Origin: Micropterus salmoides
Taxonomy: Eukaryota; Chordata; Actinopteri; Centrarchiformes; Centrarchidae
Reading direction: 5' to 3'
DNA length: 64,000 nt
Assembly: GCF_014851395.1 (NCBI RefSeq)
Contig: NW_024042261.1
Location: forward strand, 36,481,942-36,545,941
Shown: piece after piece, positions 49,489 to 60,644 of the stretch
Numbering within the stretch: position 1 is the stretch's first letter
Layout of the letters: every line of letters starts with the position of its first letter
The notes under the pieces: model-generated
The model's input: only the letters and a program-made list of their open reading frames with translations
The model's database searches: none
What the model was told of the DNA's origin: nothing
Translations under genes and position numbers: made by a program

Positions 49489-51759
49489 GTGACGGTGTCT
49501 GCCCCCCGACCATCGAAATTATTTAAATCAAAGGTAAACAGAAGAGGAGCTGTGCATAAAAACCTCATAAAAATTAAAACCACAAGAGCAATAGTGCAAA
49601 CGAATAGGAGAGTTAAATGTGGACTATTAAACATCAGATCTCTCTCTTCTAAAGGTGTACTAGTAAATGAACTAATATCAGATTATGATATTGATTTATT
49701 TTGTCTTACTGAAACCTGGCTGGGTGATGGAGAATATGTTAGCCTAAATGAATCCACCCCTCCCAGTCATATTAATACTCACATTCCTCGAGGCACAGGC
49801 CGAGGAGGTGGAGTTGCAGCTATCTTCGACTCTAGCCTACTAATCAGCTCTAAACCTAAACTAAATTATAACTCATTTGAAAGCCTTGTTCTTAGTCTTT
49901 TACACCCAAGTTGGAAATCACTGCAACCAATTCTTTTCGTTATAGTGTACCGAGCACCTGGTCCGTACTCTGAATTCTTATCTGAATTGGCAGAGTTTTT
50001 GTCAACTTTAGTCCTTAAAACGGACAAAGTTATTATTGTAGGGGATTTTAATATTCATGTGGACGTTGAGAATGACAGCTTTAGTACTGCGTTTATCTCT
50101 CTGTTAGATTCCACTGGCTTCTCTCAGAGTGTTCATGAACCGACTCACTGTCTTAACCACACCCTCGACCTTGTTTTGGTGTATGGTATTGAAATTGAAC
50201 ATTTAATAGTGTCCCCACAGAATCCCTCTTTATCCGACCACTGTTTGACAACTTTTGAGTTTGTATTGCTGAACTACATGCCATTGGGAAAAAATTTCTA
50301 TACAAGATGTCTGTCTGATAGTGCTGTAGCTAAATTTAAGGATGCGATTCCATCAGCTCTAAATTCATTATCAAGTCACAAAGTAACAGAGGACTCCTAT
50401 GCTAATTTCAGTCCCTCCCAAATCGATCATCTTGTTGATAGTGCTGCAGGCTTCCTGCAAATTGTACTCAACTCTGTAGCCCCTCTAAAAAAGAAAATAA
50501 TAAAACAAAGACGGTTAACTAATACTGAAACTCACAAATTAAAGCAAATATCGCGGAAGCTTGAGAGGAATTGGCGTTCCACCAAACTGGAAAATTCTCG
50601 TTTAATTTGGCAAGATAGTCTTAAAACTTATTGGAAGGCCCTCCATAATGCCAGAGCAGAGTACTACTCGTCATTAATAGAGGAAAATAGGAACGACCCC
50701 AGGTTTGTTTTCAGCACTGTACCCAGGCTGACAGAGAGTCACACCTCTATTGAGCCAAGTATTCCCATAGCTCTCAGTAGTTACGACTTCATGAGCTTCT
50801 TTAATGATAAAATTCTAGCTATTAGAGACAAAATTCACCAAGACCTGCCCTCAACTGGCACCAACTTATTTCTCAACTCAGGAACCTTAGAAACAGCTGT
50901 AGAACCAGATATATGTTTAGACTGTTTTGCTTCCCTCAATCTTTACCAACTAACTTCAATAATTTCTTCATCTAAACCATCAACCTGCCTCTTAGACCCC
51001 ATCCCGGCTAGGCTGCTTAAAGATGTTTTACCCTTAGTCAGCACTTCTATACTAGATATGATCAATCTATCTTTATCATCAGGCTATGTACCACAGTACT
51101 TTAAAGTAGTTGTAATTAAACCTCTTCTGAAAAAGCTCAAACTTGATCCAGATGTTTTAGCCAACTATAGACCTATATCTAACGTTCCATTTCTCTCTAA
51201 GGTCCTAGAGAAAGCAGTTGCTAAACAGCTGTGTGACTTTCTACAGAGCAATAGTGTATTTGAGGATTTTCAGTCAGGATTTAGAGCTCATCATAGCACA
51301 GAGACAGCACTGGTGAAAATTACTAATGACCTCCTTATTGCATCAGACAAAGGACTTGTCTCTGTACTGGTTTTATTAGATCTTAGTGCTGCATTTGATA
51401 CCATTGACCATCAGATCCTATTGCAGAGACTGGAACATTTCATTGGCATTAAAGGAACCGCTCTAAGCTGGTTTAAGTCCTATTTATCAGATAGATTTCA
51501 GTTTGTACATGTTAACGATGAGTCCTCCATGCATGCCAAAGTTACTCATGGAGTTCCTCAAGGATCTGTCCTTGGACCAATCCTCTTCACTTTATATATG
51601 CTTCCTTTAGGCAATATTATCAGGAAACATTCCATAAGCTTTCATTGTTATGCAGATGATACTCAGTTATATCTATCGATCAAGCCAGATGAAACTCATC
51701 AGTTAGCTAAACTTCAAATGTGCCTTCAGGATGTCAAAACCTGGATGACCTGTAATTAA
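49489..51759 (+). CDS. L2 copy B ORF2: APE endonuclease plus reverse transcriptase, premature stop
   Basis: 756 codons without interruption. Endonuclease motifs: LLNIRSLSSKGVLVNELI, FCLTETWL, FVIVYRAPGPYSEF, IIVGDFNIHVDV, HTLDLVLVYG, LSDHCL. Then a basic linker (RKLERNWRSTKLENSRLIWQ) and reverse transcriptase: LLDPIPARLLKDVLP, PISNVPFLSKVLEKAVAKQL, FQSGFRAHHSTETALVKI, LDLSAAFDTIDHQILLQRL, HGVPQGSVLGPILFTLYMLP, YADDTQLYLSI (51649). It ends at WMTCN-stop, where intact relatives continue with FLLLNSEKTE; about 40-60 bases seem deleted there. The catalytic FADD/YADD core and endonuclease residues are in place, but the missing C-terminus makes activity unlikely. Confidence 0.88.
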   Translation: MTVSAPRPSKLFKSKVNRRGAVHKNLIKIKTTRAIVQTNRRVKCGLLNIRSLSSKGVLVNELISDYDIDLFCLTETWLGDGEYVSLNESTPPSHINTHIPRGTGRGGGVAAIFDSSLLISSKPKLNYNSFESLVLSLLHPSWKSLQPILFVIVYRAPGPYSEFLSELAEFLSTLVLKTDKVIIVGDFNIHVDVENDSFSTAFISLLDSTGFSQSVHEPTHCLNHTLDLVLVYGIEIEHLIVSPQNPSLSDHCLTTFEFVLLNYMPLGKNFYTRCLSDSAVAKFKDAIPSALNSLSSHKVTEDSYANFSPSQIDHLVDSAAGFLQIVLNSVAPLKKKIIKQRRLTNTETHKLKQISRKLERNWRSTKLENSRLIWQDSLKTYWKALHNARAEYYSSLIEENRNDPRFVFSTVPRLTESHTSIEPSIPIALSSYDFMSFFNDKILAIRDKIHQDLPSTGTNLFLNSGTLETAVEPDICLDCFASLNLYQLTSIISSSKPSTCLLDPIPARLLKDVLPLVSTSILDMINLSLSSGYVPQYFKVVVIKPLLKKLKLDPDVLANYRPISNVPFLSKVLEKAVAKQLCDFLQSNSVFEDFQSGFRAHHSTETALVKITNDLLIASDKGLVSVLVLLDLSAAFDTIDHQILLQRLEHFIGIKGTALSWFKSYLSDRFQFVHVNDESSMHAKVTHGVPQGSVLGPILFTLYMLPLGNIIRKHSISFHCYADDTQLYLSIKPDETHQLAKLQMCLQDVKTWMTCN

Positions 51760-52350
51760 ACGCATTATCTAAAGATATAGTTTCCCTTGATGGCATCGCC
51801 CTGGCCTCCAGCACTACTGTGAGGAGTCTTGGAGTTATCTTTGATCAGGACATGTCGTTTAAGTCTCACATTAAGCAAATTTCAAGGACCGCCTTTTTTC
51901 ACCTATGTAATATTTGTTACTTCAAGTCTGGATTACTGCAATTCCTTATTATCAGGCTGCTTGAAAAAGTCCATTAAGACTCTTCAGCTGATCCAGAATG
52001 CTGCAGCACGTGTTCTGACAGGAACCAGGAAAAGAGATCACATTTCTCCTGTTTTAGCTTCTCTGCATTGGCTCCAGTAAAATCCAGAATAGAATTTTAA
52101 ATCATTCTTCTTACCTACAAAGCTCTTAATGGTCAGGCACAATCTTATCTTAAAGAGCTCATAGTACCTTACTACCCCACCAGAGCACTGCGCTCCCAGA
52201 ATGCAGGGTTACTTGTGGTTCCTAATGTCTTCAGAATGGGAGCCAGAGCCTTCAGCTATCAAGCTCCTCTCCTGTGGAACCAGGTTCCAGTTTGGGTTCA
52301 GGAGGCAGACACCATCTCCACATTTAAGAGTAGGCTTAACACTTTTCTCC
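51760..52350 (+). pseudogene. L2 copy B ORF2 C-terminal remnant
   Basis: In shifted frames: SLGVIFDQDMSFKSHIKQIS, DYCNSLLSGCLKKSIKTLQL, NAAARVLTGTRKRDHISPVL, then ALRSQNAGLLVVPNVFRMGA and TISTFKSRLNTFLP before a stop near 52352. At least two deletions, near 51757 and 51905, separate these from the main frame. Confidence 0.75.
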
Positions 52351-52639
52351 CTTAGGGCTGTCTCAGGTGAGTCCTGAACCATCCCTTAGTTATGCTGCTA
52401 TAGGCCTAGACTGCCGGGGGATTTCCTATGATGCACTGAGCTGTGTGGAGTCTGGATCTGTTCCTGCTCGACACCCTCTGCTACAGCAACTATTGTTACT
52501 AGTCCTATTGTTATTATTGTTATTATAATCATTAACATTATCATTAACACTACTATAAATATCTGTACCATTTTTCATTTAGTCTATAGCAACATCACCT
52601 TTACTGTCTGAACCACTGTGTGTATATTGTGTAGGCTGC

Positions 52640-52735
52640 CTCCCTCCCCTCTCTCTCCTTCCATCCCTCTCTTTTTCTCTCTGTTCCTCTCTCTCTCTCT
52701 CTCTCTCCTGCCCTCTCTCTCTCCTTCACCCAACA
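52640..52735. repeat. (CT)n-rich stretch in the L2 3' untranslated region
   Basis: CT-rich with short TCTCTC runs. The minus-strand ORF over it (Arg/Glu-rich) is a composition artefact. Confidence 0.85.
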
Positions 52736-52930
52736 GGTGGAGGCAGATGGCCCCACCCTGAGCCATGGTTCTGCTCGAGGTTTCTGCCTCTTAAAAAGAA
52801 GTTTTTCCTTGCCTCTGTCGCCTAGTCCTTGCTTTTGGTGGGAATTGTTGGGCTTCTGTAAATATCATCAGAGTATGGTCTAGACCTGCTCTTTTATGAA
52901 AAGTGCTATATAAATAACATTTAATTTAAT

Positions 52931-53404
52931 TGAAATGTTTATCTTTGCATCTGAAAATGAAACTGAAGTTGATTAACTGGCGAAAAAATTGGCTTGGTGC
53001 CACTCTTGGCAGTAGGCCTACCTGTAGGTCACAACTGTTGTTGCACCTGCTCTTTATCACTTCCCATTTCTTCATGTTACCACCCCAACAGTTAGTTTAG
53101 TTTGTTAAGTCTGCAGACTGTCACCGATTGTCCTAGTGAATGAAGACAGAAATAAATCTGGCAGAAAGCTCCATGGTGTTGCGTTTGTTAAATGAGTTTA
53201 GTCATTCCTTGATAAATAAAACACTGCGTGAATTCTAAATATCTCTTTTTGAGGCTGAGTAAGAGAACGCACTCCATATCGTGGTTGCGTGCGTGTGTTA
53301 CACATCAAGGATCACCCGTTCACCACACGAACATTGACGGACAGCAAGCCAACCAATACTTATTGTAGGTTTCTCTGCGTGAGAAATATAAGTTTGGTGT
53401 GTCC
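52931..53404. other. Non-coding DNA, nothing recognised
   Basis: No ORF or named repeat. Confidence 0.4.
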
Positions 53405-53530
53405 ACAGACAGAAGAAACTCTGCAGAAGAAACAGAATTCAACTTTTAGCTTCTATTAAATGTAGACGCACTGATGGAGTTTAGGATTGATCAGGAGGAC
53501 GGCTGCTTTACTCCATACAGTTTGTCTGTA
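53405..53530. repeat. Repeat inverse to 60320-60455
   Basis: GAAACTCTGCAGAAGAAACA, GAATTCAACTTTTAGCTTCT and TTGATCAGGAGGACGGCTGC match, in inverse, the stretch 60320-60455 with roughly 80% identity. Family unknown. Confidence 0.6.
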
Positions 53531-54367
53531 TGAACCTGGACTGTGTGTGAGACCTTTTGTGGAAGAATACAAAATATTAATTAACTTTATATTCTGACTA
53601 ATATGAAGTTATGCTGCTGTGTCCCGTGCGTGAACGCGCACTCTCTCTTAATGGAGAGACGCTTCACCTTATTCCACCCATACCGAATGTCACAAATTGT
53701 ATCGTCCAAACCTCTGCCCGAAACCAGCAGTGCTCTCTGTTAGTGAACGCACAAGGTTTTCATGTGCTTATTGTGTTTCCCCAGGTGTGGACACTGAGCG
53801 TGGAATAGTTTTCAAGTTGAACTTCAATGATAGTAGAGATGGTATAATAAGCTGTGCCCGTGTGCCGTCCATTTAAGTTGATCGTGTTATATGTGTTTTC
53901 TATTCGAATTATTTTATTTATACATACATCCATAACCTATACATATAACTACTTTAAGCAAAAATGTCTTCCCGCGTGCCTACAAGAGAGCTACAAACGT
54001 CAAAACAGGCAGTCTTCTATTTTTTATTTATTTATTTTTTTTACACAATAGCTGAATGTAATTAATCTACAGGTTTTCATGATATTACTCTTACTGGCAC
54101 TTTGGGTTTTAGAGTTTCCATTATTAGTCAGTCTCCTGTCACCTGCACCATTTGATAATCGGGTAGGCTAAGGGGTAGCCTAATTTAATCTTACAAATAG
54201 CCTATAGTAGCGTAGATGTAAACTTACCTGTATTACACAGACTCTGTGAAATTTTTTTATAGCGCTGTTTGGTGAAGAAAAACTGTAGACACAATCCCCA
54301 AACGAAAGTTTAGCCTATGGTCTGCCTTTGATCCACACAACTCGCACATCCGCTTGCTTTGAGGTCA
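53531..54367. other. Non-coding DNA, nothing recognised
   Basis: AT-rich, short ORFs of no likely meaning. Confidence 0.4.
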
Positions 54368-54906
54368 TATCGCGGTGAAGTTAGGTTTAAGTTGGATATT
54401 CGACACCCATCCACCCAGGATCCAGTGTTGGCAATATACGTGCGGTTAGCTCACCTCCGAATGCTCGCTTTTAACCATCGGGGTTTAACTTAGGAACCAT
54501 CAATAAATTACTATTGTTAAAAGAGTGTTATGGGAAAATCATCATCTATTTCAATAGCTTCAATGTCATGGGATCCAAGGACACAAAACCAATGCCGAAT
54601 TGTAGTAGTACACTGGGGAAATGAGACACACTTCTTCATATAAACTTTGAGTGCACAAATGAATTTATATTAATATTTATTAATAATTTATGGAAAATAA
54701 TGCTTTCCCCTCCCCTCCAAAAGCTTCCATGTCATGTGAAACAGAGACTCCAAACCAATGCCGATTCCTTGACTAAGCAAATGAGACAGACCTTTCATAT
54801 TGGATCTGGTGCATTTTTTAATTTATATTATTTGATAACTTTTTTTCAATTTTTAATAACTTCCATGTCATGTGATTCAGTGACTCCAAACCAGTGCTGA
54901 ACTGGG

Positions 54907-55564
54907 TGTTGTGGTGGCAGCCCGGCTGACGGTGAGTGTCCTGTTCATTTCTCCTTTTTTGCTTGTGATTCTGTTTTTCCTGTACTCCGCCTGCCTCCCT
55001 GTGTCTCCTCCCCTGCCTGTGCTCTGCCTCTCTCTCTCCCTCCGCTCCTGAGCCCAGCGAACGACCCGCACCTGCACCTCGTCAGCCACCTCCTCTGCCT
55101 GCCACACCTGCCAGCAATCAGCCTCATCTCTGGCAGTACTTCTGTCAACCCCGGCTTGATCGTCGTTGCTCCTTACCTGGTGCCACTTCATCACTCAAGC
55201 TCTTAGGTACTCTGCGTCATTTCTGTTTCCCTGTGCCTGGTTCCCACAGTGTCTAACCCTGTCGGTCTGTCTGTCTCCCCTCCAGGTCCACTCACCGCCA
55301 TCCTCCGTTCCGTCAGCTGGGCTTGCCACCCTGCCCTCTCCCCTCGGACCTCTTCCACGGCGTCCTCCGGGCTCTTCCCCGTGCCTCTTTACTCCCTCGG
55401 TCCCGAGAGCCCCCGACTCCCTTGTCTCAGTCTCCTTGGTTGCCCGTGTTTCATCGGCGTCCGCCTCTCCCTCACCTCCACTCCCTCAACCCCTTTTCCC
55501 CTTCAATAAAGCCTGTTCTTCCCGAGTGTTGCGTTTGGGTCCACTCTGTCCCCACACCACAACA
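54907..55564 (+). mobile_element. Solo LTR, TGTTGTGG family, copy 1
   Basis: 658 bases from TGTTGTGGTGG to CACCACAACA with CTGGG on both sides (54902-54906 and 55565-55569). AATAAA at 55505-55510 gives plus orientation. The sequence is pyrimidine-rich, so long Ser/Pro ORFs appear by composition. It interrupts one of the tandem units of the foldback element, which reads on directly behind it. Confidence 0.82.
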
Positions 55565-55569
55565 CTGGG

Positions 55570-56751
55570 CAAATGAGATACACCTCTTCATATTAACTTT
55601 AAGTGCATATTTTATTTTATTTTAATGTTAAATTTTTTTATGGAAATAATATTTGTCTTTAATAGCCTCCATGTCATGTGACCTAGAGGCTCCAAAGTGC
55701 TTTTATATTTAGTTTATACATATATGCTTAAATATAATATGAAGAGCTGTACCTCATGGAAGCTATTGAAAAAACTAGAAATTAGAACATGCGCTCAAAT
55801 GTAACATGAAGACGTGTGTCTCATTTGCTTAGTGTAGTTCTACAATTCTGCATTGGATTGGAGTCATAGAATCAACTGACATGGAAGCCAATCAAAAAAA
55901 AATATACATACCAAATGAAAGAATGAAGTCTTGGGCAGAAGTTTTGTATTCATTATGTCTTCCTATCTTATCTCATTATGGAGCTGTAGACTGTTGAATA
56001 GAGAGCGTGCACTTGTGACAATTTGCCCCATCGGCAGGTAAGTTGACTCACTGGATTATCAAACAGTTAGAACACTTAATTGTGAATATTGATTTCAATT
56101 TCAAATTGTAACCAGAACTAAAAAATAAAATCCATCAACAATCAAGCCTAGAGAATTTGGAAAATAAATAATTTAATCAAAAAAAAAAAAATGTTGGCAG
56201 AGCACACTTTAAACTCTTTACTTTGAACTTTAAAATCAAACGTTCTCTGGAGTGCAAATATTTGCAAACAAGGTGAAAATTGAATGTAATGTTGCAGATA
56301 AGAAGTTAAACATTTAAGCAAGTTAACTAAACAGATGTGGTGTTAAACTTAAACCACGTCTTCTTTGAAATACTGTATGAAAATGGCTCCACATAGATGA
56401 GGCCAAAAGAGATGTCAGCGGCTTATGTCAAAAGCCTTAGCTGTACTTCTGATTGATTTGTTCTTTAACTTCGCCTGCCTGACTGCCTTTAACATTATGT
56501 CAGGTGGTGTACTGTCATTCTCTGTCTTCAGTTGATAATTTTCTTCCTTCCTTCAAAAACACATTCATCCTTGCAATTACAAATTAATTACATCCTTATT
56601 TGTCTACTACCCTTGTTGCCTTACTAAATTAACAACTATATGATGTGGTGTGTGTTTGTATCTACTAACACACTACATGCCTTCGGTTTAAGACCGTATA
56701 TACTCTCATGAATTCAGTCTTGTCCAGGCATATGGCTGCTGTTGTAAACTA
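55570..56751. other. Interior of the foldback element
   Basis: Tandem units in forward orientation to about 55700, then in inverse orientation from about 55740 (CATGGAAGC words at 55766, 55880), then about 700 bases of AT-rich sequence (56000-56740) without coding capacity. Confidence 0.5.
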
Positions 56752-57046
56752 CTATAAGTATAATATTCTATTTACAGAATCATTCCCCAGTGTACTACTA
56801 CAATTTGGCAATAGTTTGGTGTCCTTGGATCCCATGACATGGAAGCTATTAAAATAAATGATGATTTTTCCGTAACATTCTTTTAACAACAGTAATTTAT
56901 TGATGGAAGTTAAAACCCGGCGAGCCATTGGATGTGAGCTAACCGCATGTATACTGCCAACACTGGGTAAACTGAGTAACAACCCGTCACTGGATCTTGG
57001 ATGAATGTCTGTCGAATATCCAACTTAAAACTAACTTCACCGCGTG

Positions 57047-58006
57047 TGAGGACATTCCCAGCTGCGATCCACTTCTGACTTCTGAGGTAGCCTTAGCCAT
57101 TCAATTTAGAAAAAGCGGGTTTAACATGTGTGTTTCTGAATGTAAAAATCCATTTCGATATTGTTTCTAAATGTCAGTTATTGTGATACAAACTGTAAAA
57201 ACATGTCCAAAAATTGCGCACTGCAACAATCACCAGCAAGCAATCATCATGTTGTTTGTTTTCAACATTGGAGGTGACACAAAAATTTTGAGCGTTTAAT
57301 TCACTATTTTCTGCATTCTGTTGAATTTTTCTGCACCATTATTTGTCTTTTCCTGCATCAATTTATCGCAGAAATGTCTTCATATATGTAAAGAGAAATA
57401 CACAATTCCTACAGATGGCAAAACGTAAGAATAATGGAATATAGCCTAATGCAGTAAGCTCTCAGGAAGATTGTTTTTTAAATATGTATTTTCTCCTGTT
57501 TATGGGCTTTTCTCATGTAATTATTGTTGCTAAATTGCTTTGCTGATGTAATAATAGACAATCCCTTTCAGACCGGCTGACAGACACAGAACCCGTTTGG
57601 GATTGTAGCCTATGATGGAAGCTTGCTGCTCTTCATCGGAGGTGGGAAACCGAAAGTAAAACACTTGTGATCAGGCAGTTAAACCTCACACGAATCCACA
57701 CAAATGGTAATTTAAGCACCTGCAGGTCACAGCCGCTTCAGCGGGAAGCATCCTGGAGCAGTGAGACAGTCCCAGATAGAGTAAAGGTGTCGCCTAAAGC
57801 GAGGGGGACAGAGACAGCAGAGACAAAGAGTGACAGATGTGTTGTTATTGTTGTATTATGTTATTCTCTCGCTGATTTGCGGCGGACTCTTAAACCGTTG
57901 GTGTACCAAATATAGGCTAGAGAGTGACAGTAAGGGTTATATTAAACTTTTTTCAAAGTCAAAATTATTCCTAGAGACAATTCATTAGTGCTGAAAAGGG
58001 ACATGT
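57047..58006. other. Non-coding DNA; one compact GC-rich stretch
   Basis: 57560-57830 is more GC-rich (GACCGGCTGACAGACACAGA, CAGCCGCTTCAGCGGGAAGC) with an 82-codon ORF (57667-57915), but no domain. It may be an unrecognised repeat. Confidence 0.3.
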
Positions 58007-58669
58007 TGTTGTGGTGGCAGCCCGGCTGACGGCGAGTGTCCTGGTTTTTTCTCCTTTTTTCCAGTTTTTCTGTTTTCTCCTTGGTTTCCTGTTCCCTGCC
58101 TGCCTCCCTGTGTTTTCTCCCCTGTGTGCTCTCTCTCTCAGCTCCTGAGCCCAGCCAACTACCCGCACCTGCATCTCATCAGCCACCTCGTCAGCCTGCC
58201 ACACCTGCCAGTAATCACCTCATGACTGCCTGTATTTCAACCCCATCCTCGCTTGATCGTCGTTGCTCCATACCTGGTGCCACTGCTGTGTTCAGGCTTC
58301 CATGTTTCTTGTTTTTTCACACTTACCCTGTGCCTTGTCGCTGTCTTCCCTAACCTTGTCTCTCTGTCTGTTTCCCTCCCAGGTACACTCACCCTCGTCC
58401 TCCGTTCGGCTGGGCTCATCCACTGGCCCACTCCTCCTCGGACTTCCCTCACGGCGTCCTCCCTGTTCCCCCGCCTCTCCTCGCTTCCTCGGCCCCTGTG
58501 TTCCCCGGCTCCCTGGCCCCCTGTCTCCTTGGTTCCCCGTGCCTGTACTTCCCCGACGTCCTCCTCTCCCTCCACTCCAGTCCCTCTCCCCCTTTCCCCC
58601 CCAATAAACCTCCTTCCCTCTGAGTGCTGCATTTGGGTCCTCTCTGTCCACACACCACACTCAGTAACA
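58007..58669 (+). mobile_element. Solo LTR, TGTTGTGG family, copy 2
   Basis: Starts TGTTGTGGTGGCAGCCCGGC and ends near AACA at 58669, with CATGT (58002-58006) and CACGT (58670-58674) as a duplication with one difference. It shares the whole layout of copy 1, including the AATAAA close to the end (about 58603). Right end slightly altered. Confidence 0.72.
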
Positions 58670-59519
58670 CACGTCCCTACTTTATTCTACGCCTTGTGTT
58701 TAATGGGCAGTGACATGATAGCCTTGGGGGATGAAACATGACTGTTTGTGATATTTTATAGTCATCACATTTGCCTGTAAATAATAATAAGTGCTGGTAA
58801 GTTTAAGATGCAACATGGACCCTTTGAATCTCTCAAAAACAACTGGATTATGAAATTTGTTACTTTATTTGTAACTTTATGTAGCCTACTTGTACTTCAT
58901 ATTTTTTAATAAACTTGAAATTCTTAAAACCCACTATTCTGTCCTGTTGTACAATTTTGGCCCATTTTCCTAACATTATGTGTCTTCCACTTCCCTCCAG
59001 CAGTGAACGACTTTGTCCCAATTGCTACGCTTGTATGTCAAGATACAAAGGAACAGAAATAACAATGAAACAGGAAATAACGAATATACAAATATTTTAC
59101 AGCAAACAGGAATATAATGACAAATAGTAGTGATGAATTAAACTAAATAATGAGTGCAAATATGGATACTTATACAAATAGAAGTATAAGTTGTGTGGAT
59201 ATGTACAGTATTTTACAGTATTAACAGAAGTGGCATGATGAATAGTAGTGAATTAATTACAAATAGTAATAATGACTACTGGGACAGTCCCAATGACAGC
59301 AGTAACGAGAGTAAGTAGAGTATTAATATTCTACACTATTTCGGGAAATGCACTTTTTATTGACTAAGAGACTGTGTTTGAGACTCTAAAGGGACAAAAG
59401 AGTTAGACTTCACTTCAGTAATCAAAAGTAAAAGTAGTATAGATCAAAATCTATTGATCTTACAAAATGCAATCTATCTTTTTAAATTCACTCAAGACAG
59501 GTTTGAATACAGCATTATC
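58670..59519. other. Non-coding DNA, nothing recognised
   Basis: AT-rich, no named repeat. Confidence 0.4.
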
Positions 59520-59720
59520 AGTTAAAGTGAATCACAATAAGGAAAACTGAGTTGCAAGAGGACAAGTGGATATTTCCTATATGTGGGGAGGATAAGTCTG
59601 CGTTATTGCTCTGCTGTTGTGGCAGTATCCCCTTCAGGGACCTCAGCCTCCTCAGAAAATAGAGATGGCTTTGGCCTTCCTGTAGAGGGCTTGAGTGTTC
59701 TCTGGCATTCCCAGGCATTT
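59520..59720 (-). mobile_element. Possible LINE C-terminal fragment
   Basis: The minus-strand ORF (59518-59718) contains QEGQSHLYFLRRLRSLKGIL. QSHLYFLRRLRS is a well-known block after the reverse transcriptase in several fish LINEs. The following sequence is not conserved, so this is a small dead piece. Confidence 0.45.
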
Positions 59721-60319
59721 GTAGTTATAATACGGACTCAACCCTCAATATCAATAGTGAAGAAAAAGTAATAAGAAGAGCAAAACTTGCTGATAGAATT
59801 AGGGAATAAGAGCATACATCCTCTCAAAAGACAAGAACCAGTCTAGAAGTCCTGGTCATAGCCACAACAAATCATGACAAAAAAAGGCTAGTCAGCAGGT
59901 GCGTGAGAAGACATTTTGGCTTAGAGTAGTTTGCTGCAGAGTAGAAATGCGCGCATACAAAAGTAACGCAATTACAGTAATGTATTGCTTTTTGCTATAA
60001 TGCAGTTGTATAACACATTACTAAAAATAAACCGGTAATGTTTTACCCTTTACAATCTCAGTAACGCACGTTACAACATTTTAACCCAAAGTTAAGTGAT
60101 TTTTTTTATAATTCAACAACACCAAGAAGCATTTCACCAGCAGAAAAACATCCGCGGATATAACTCACATCACAAGAACCAACCTATGCTCAAAGTAATG
60201 CAAAAGTAAGTTAGTGTAAAGCATTACAATTCAGAGACAGAAATATTGAAATATAACTAATTACTCTAAAATGAGAGTAACTAGTGATTTATAATGTAGT
60301 ACGTTTTGGAAGTAACTTG
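59721..60319. other. Non-coding DNA with a diffuse repeat
   Basis: 59940-60310 is rich in AGTAACG and ACGTTAC words typical of a diffuse teleost repeat, without clear ends. Confidence 0.3.
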
Positions 60320-60455
60320 CACGAAACAGTGAAACTGTTTGGAGTGGAGCAGCCTTCCTCCTGATCAAACCTGAGCTCCATCAGAGCGTCTAAATTATTT
60401 CAGAAGCTAAATGTTGAATTCTGTTTGCAGAGTTTCCTCTGTCTGTCCTGTCAAG
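60320..60455. repeat. Repeat inverse to 53405-53530
   Basis: See the partner; here read as GCAGCCTTCCTCCTGATCAA, AGAAGCTAAATGTTGAATTC and TGCAGAGTTTCCTCTGTCTG. Confidence 0.6.
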
Positions 60456-60644
60456 TTTATAACTACAGTTTTTAGTTTTGTTAAATAAATGTCCCATCAC
60501 ACCAATGTAGCTCCTATAATCGTGACAAAACAGTGAAAACACCTGCTGACGTCAAATTATTAGGCTGTAACATTATGTAGTCTGCACATGTAATTTAAAA
60601 CTGTGTTCCTCCCTTCCCACACCCTTGCTAGTCAGAGGCATGGA

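Larger units (their letters stand above)
48660..52930 (+). mobile_element. L2-clade LINE, nearly full length (copy B)
   Basis: ORF1 (5' truncated) with esterase, ORF2 with a 756-codon open frame, then a broken C-terminal part, a 3' untranslated region with the conserved word GGTTCTGCTCGAGGTTTCTG, and the end AAAGTGCTATATAAATAACA. The left limit is approximate. It belongs to another L2 subfamily than copy A. It is the best-preserved LINE of the window. Confidence 0.85.
54368..57046. mobile_element. Foldback-type element with long inverted arms, interrupted by an LTR
   Basis: Left arm 54368-54625 starts GCGGTGAAGTTAGGTTTAAG; right arm 56752-57046 is its inverse at about 85% identity, with an extra 30 bases. 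Inside each arm, diverged tandem copies of about 136-160 bases follow (CTTCCATGTCATGTGATTCA, ACTCCAAACCAATGCCG, ACTGGGCAAATGAGACACAC) in forward orientation on the left and inverse on the right. The element thus consists mostly of two inverse arms. No transposase. A solo LTR sits in the left arm. A related copy lies at 60645-61995. Confidence 0.6.

Noticed and set aside
52584..52766. Arg/Glu-rich ORF on the minus strand
   Set aside because: It is the complement of a CT-rich stretch in an L2 3' untranslated region.
57667..57915. 82-codon plus-strand ORF in a GC-rich patch
   Set aside because: No start context, domain or splice evidence. Probably part of an unrecognised repeat.
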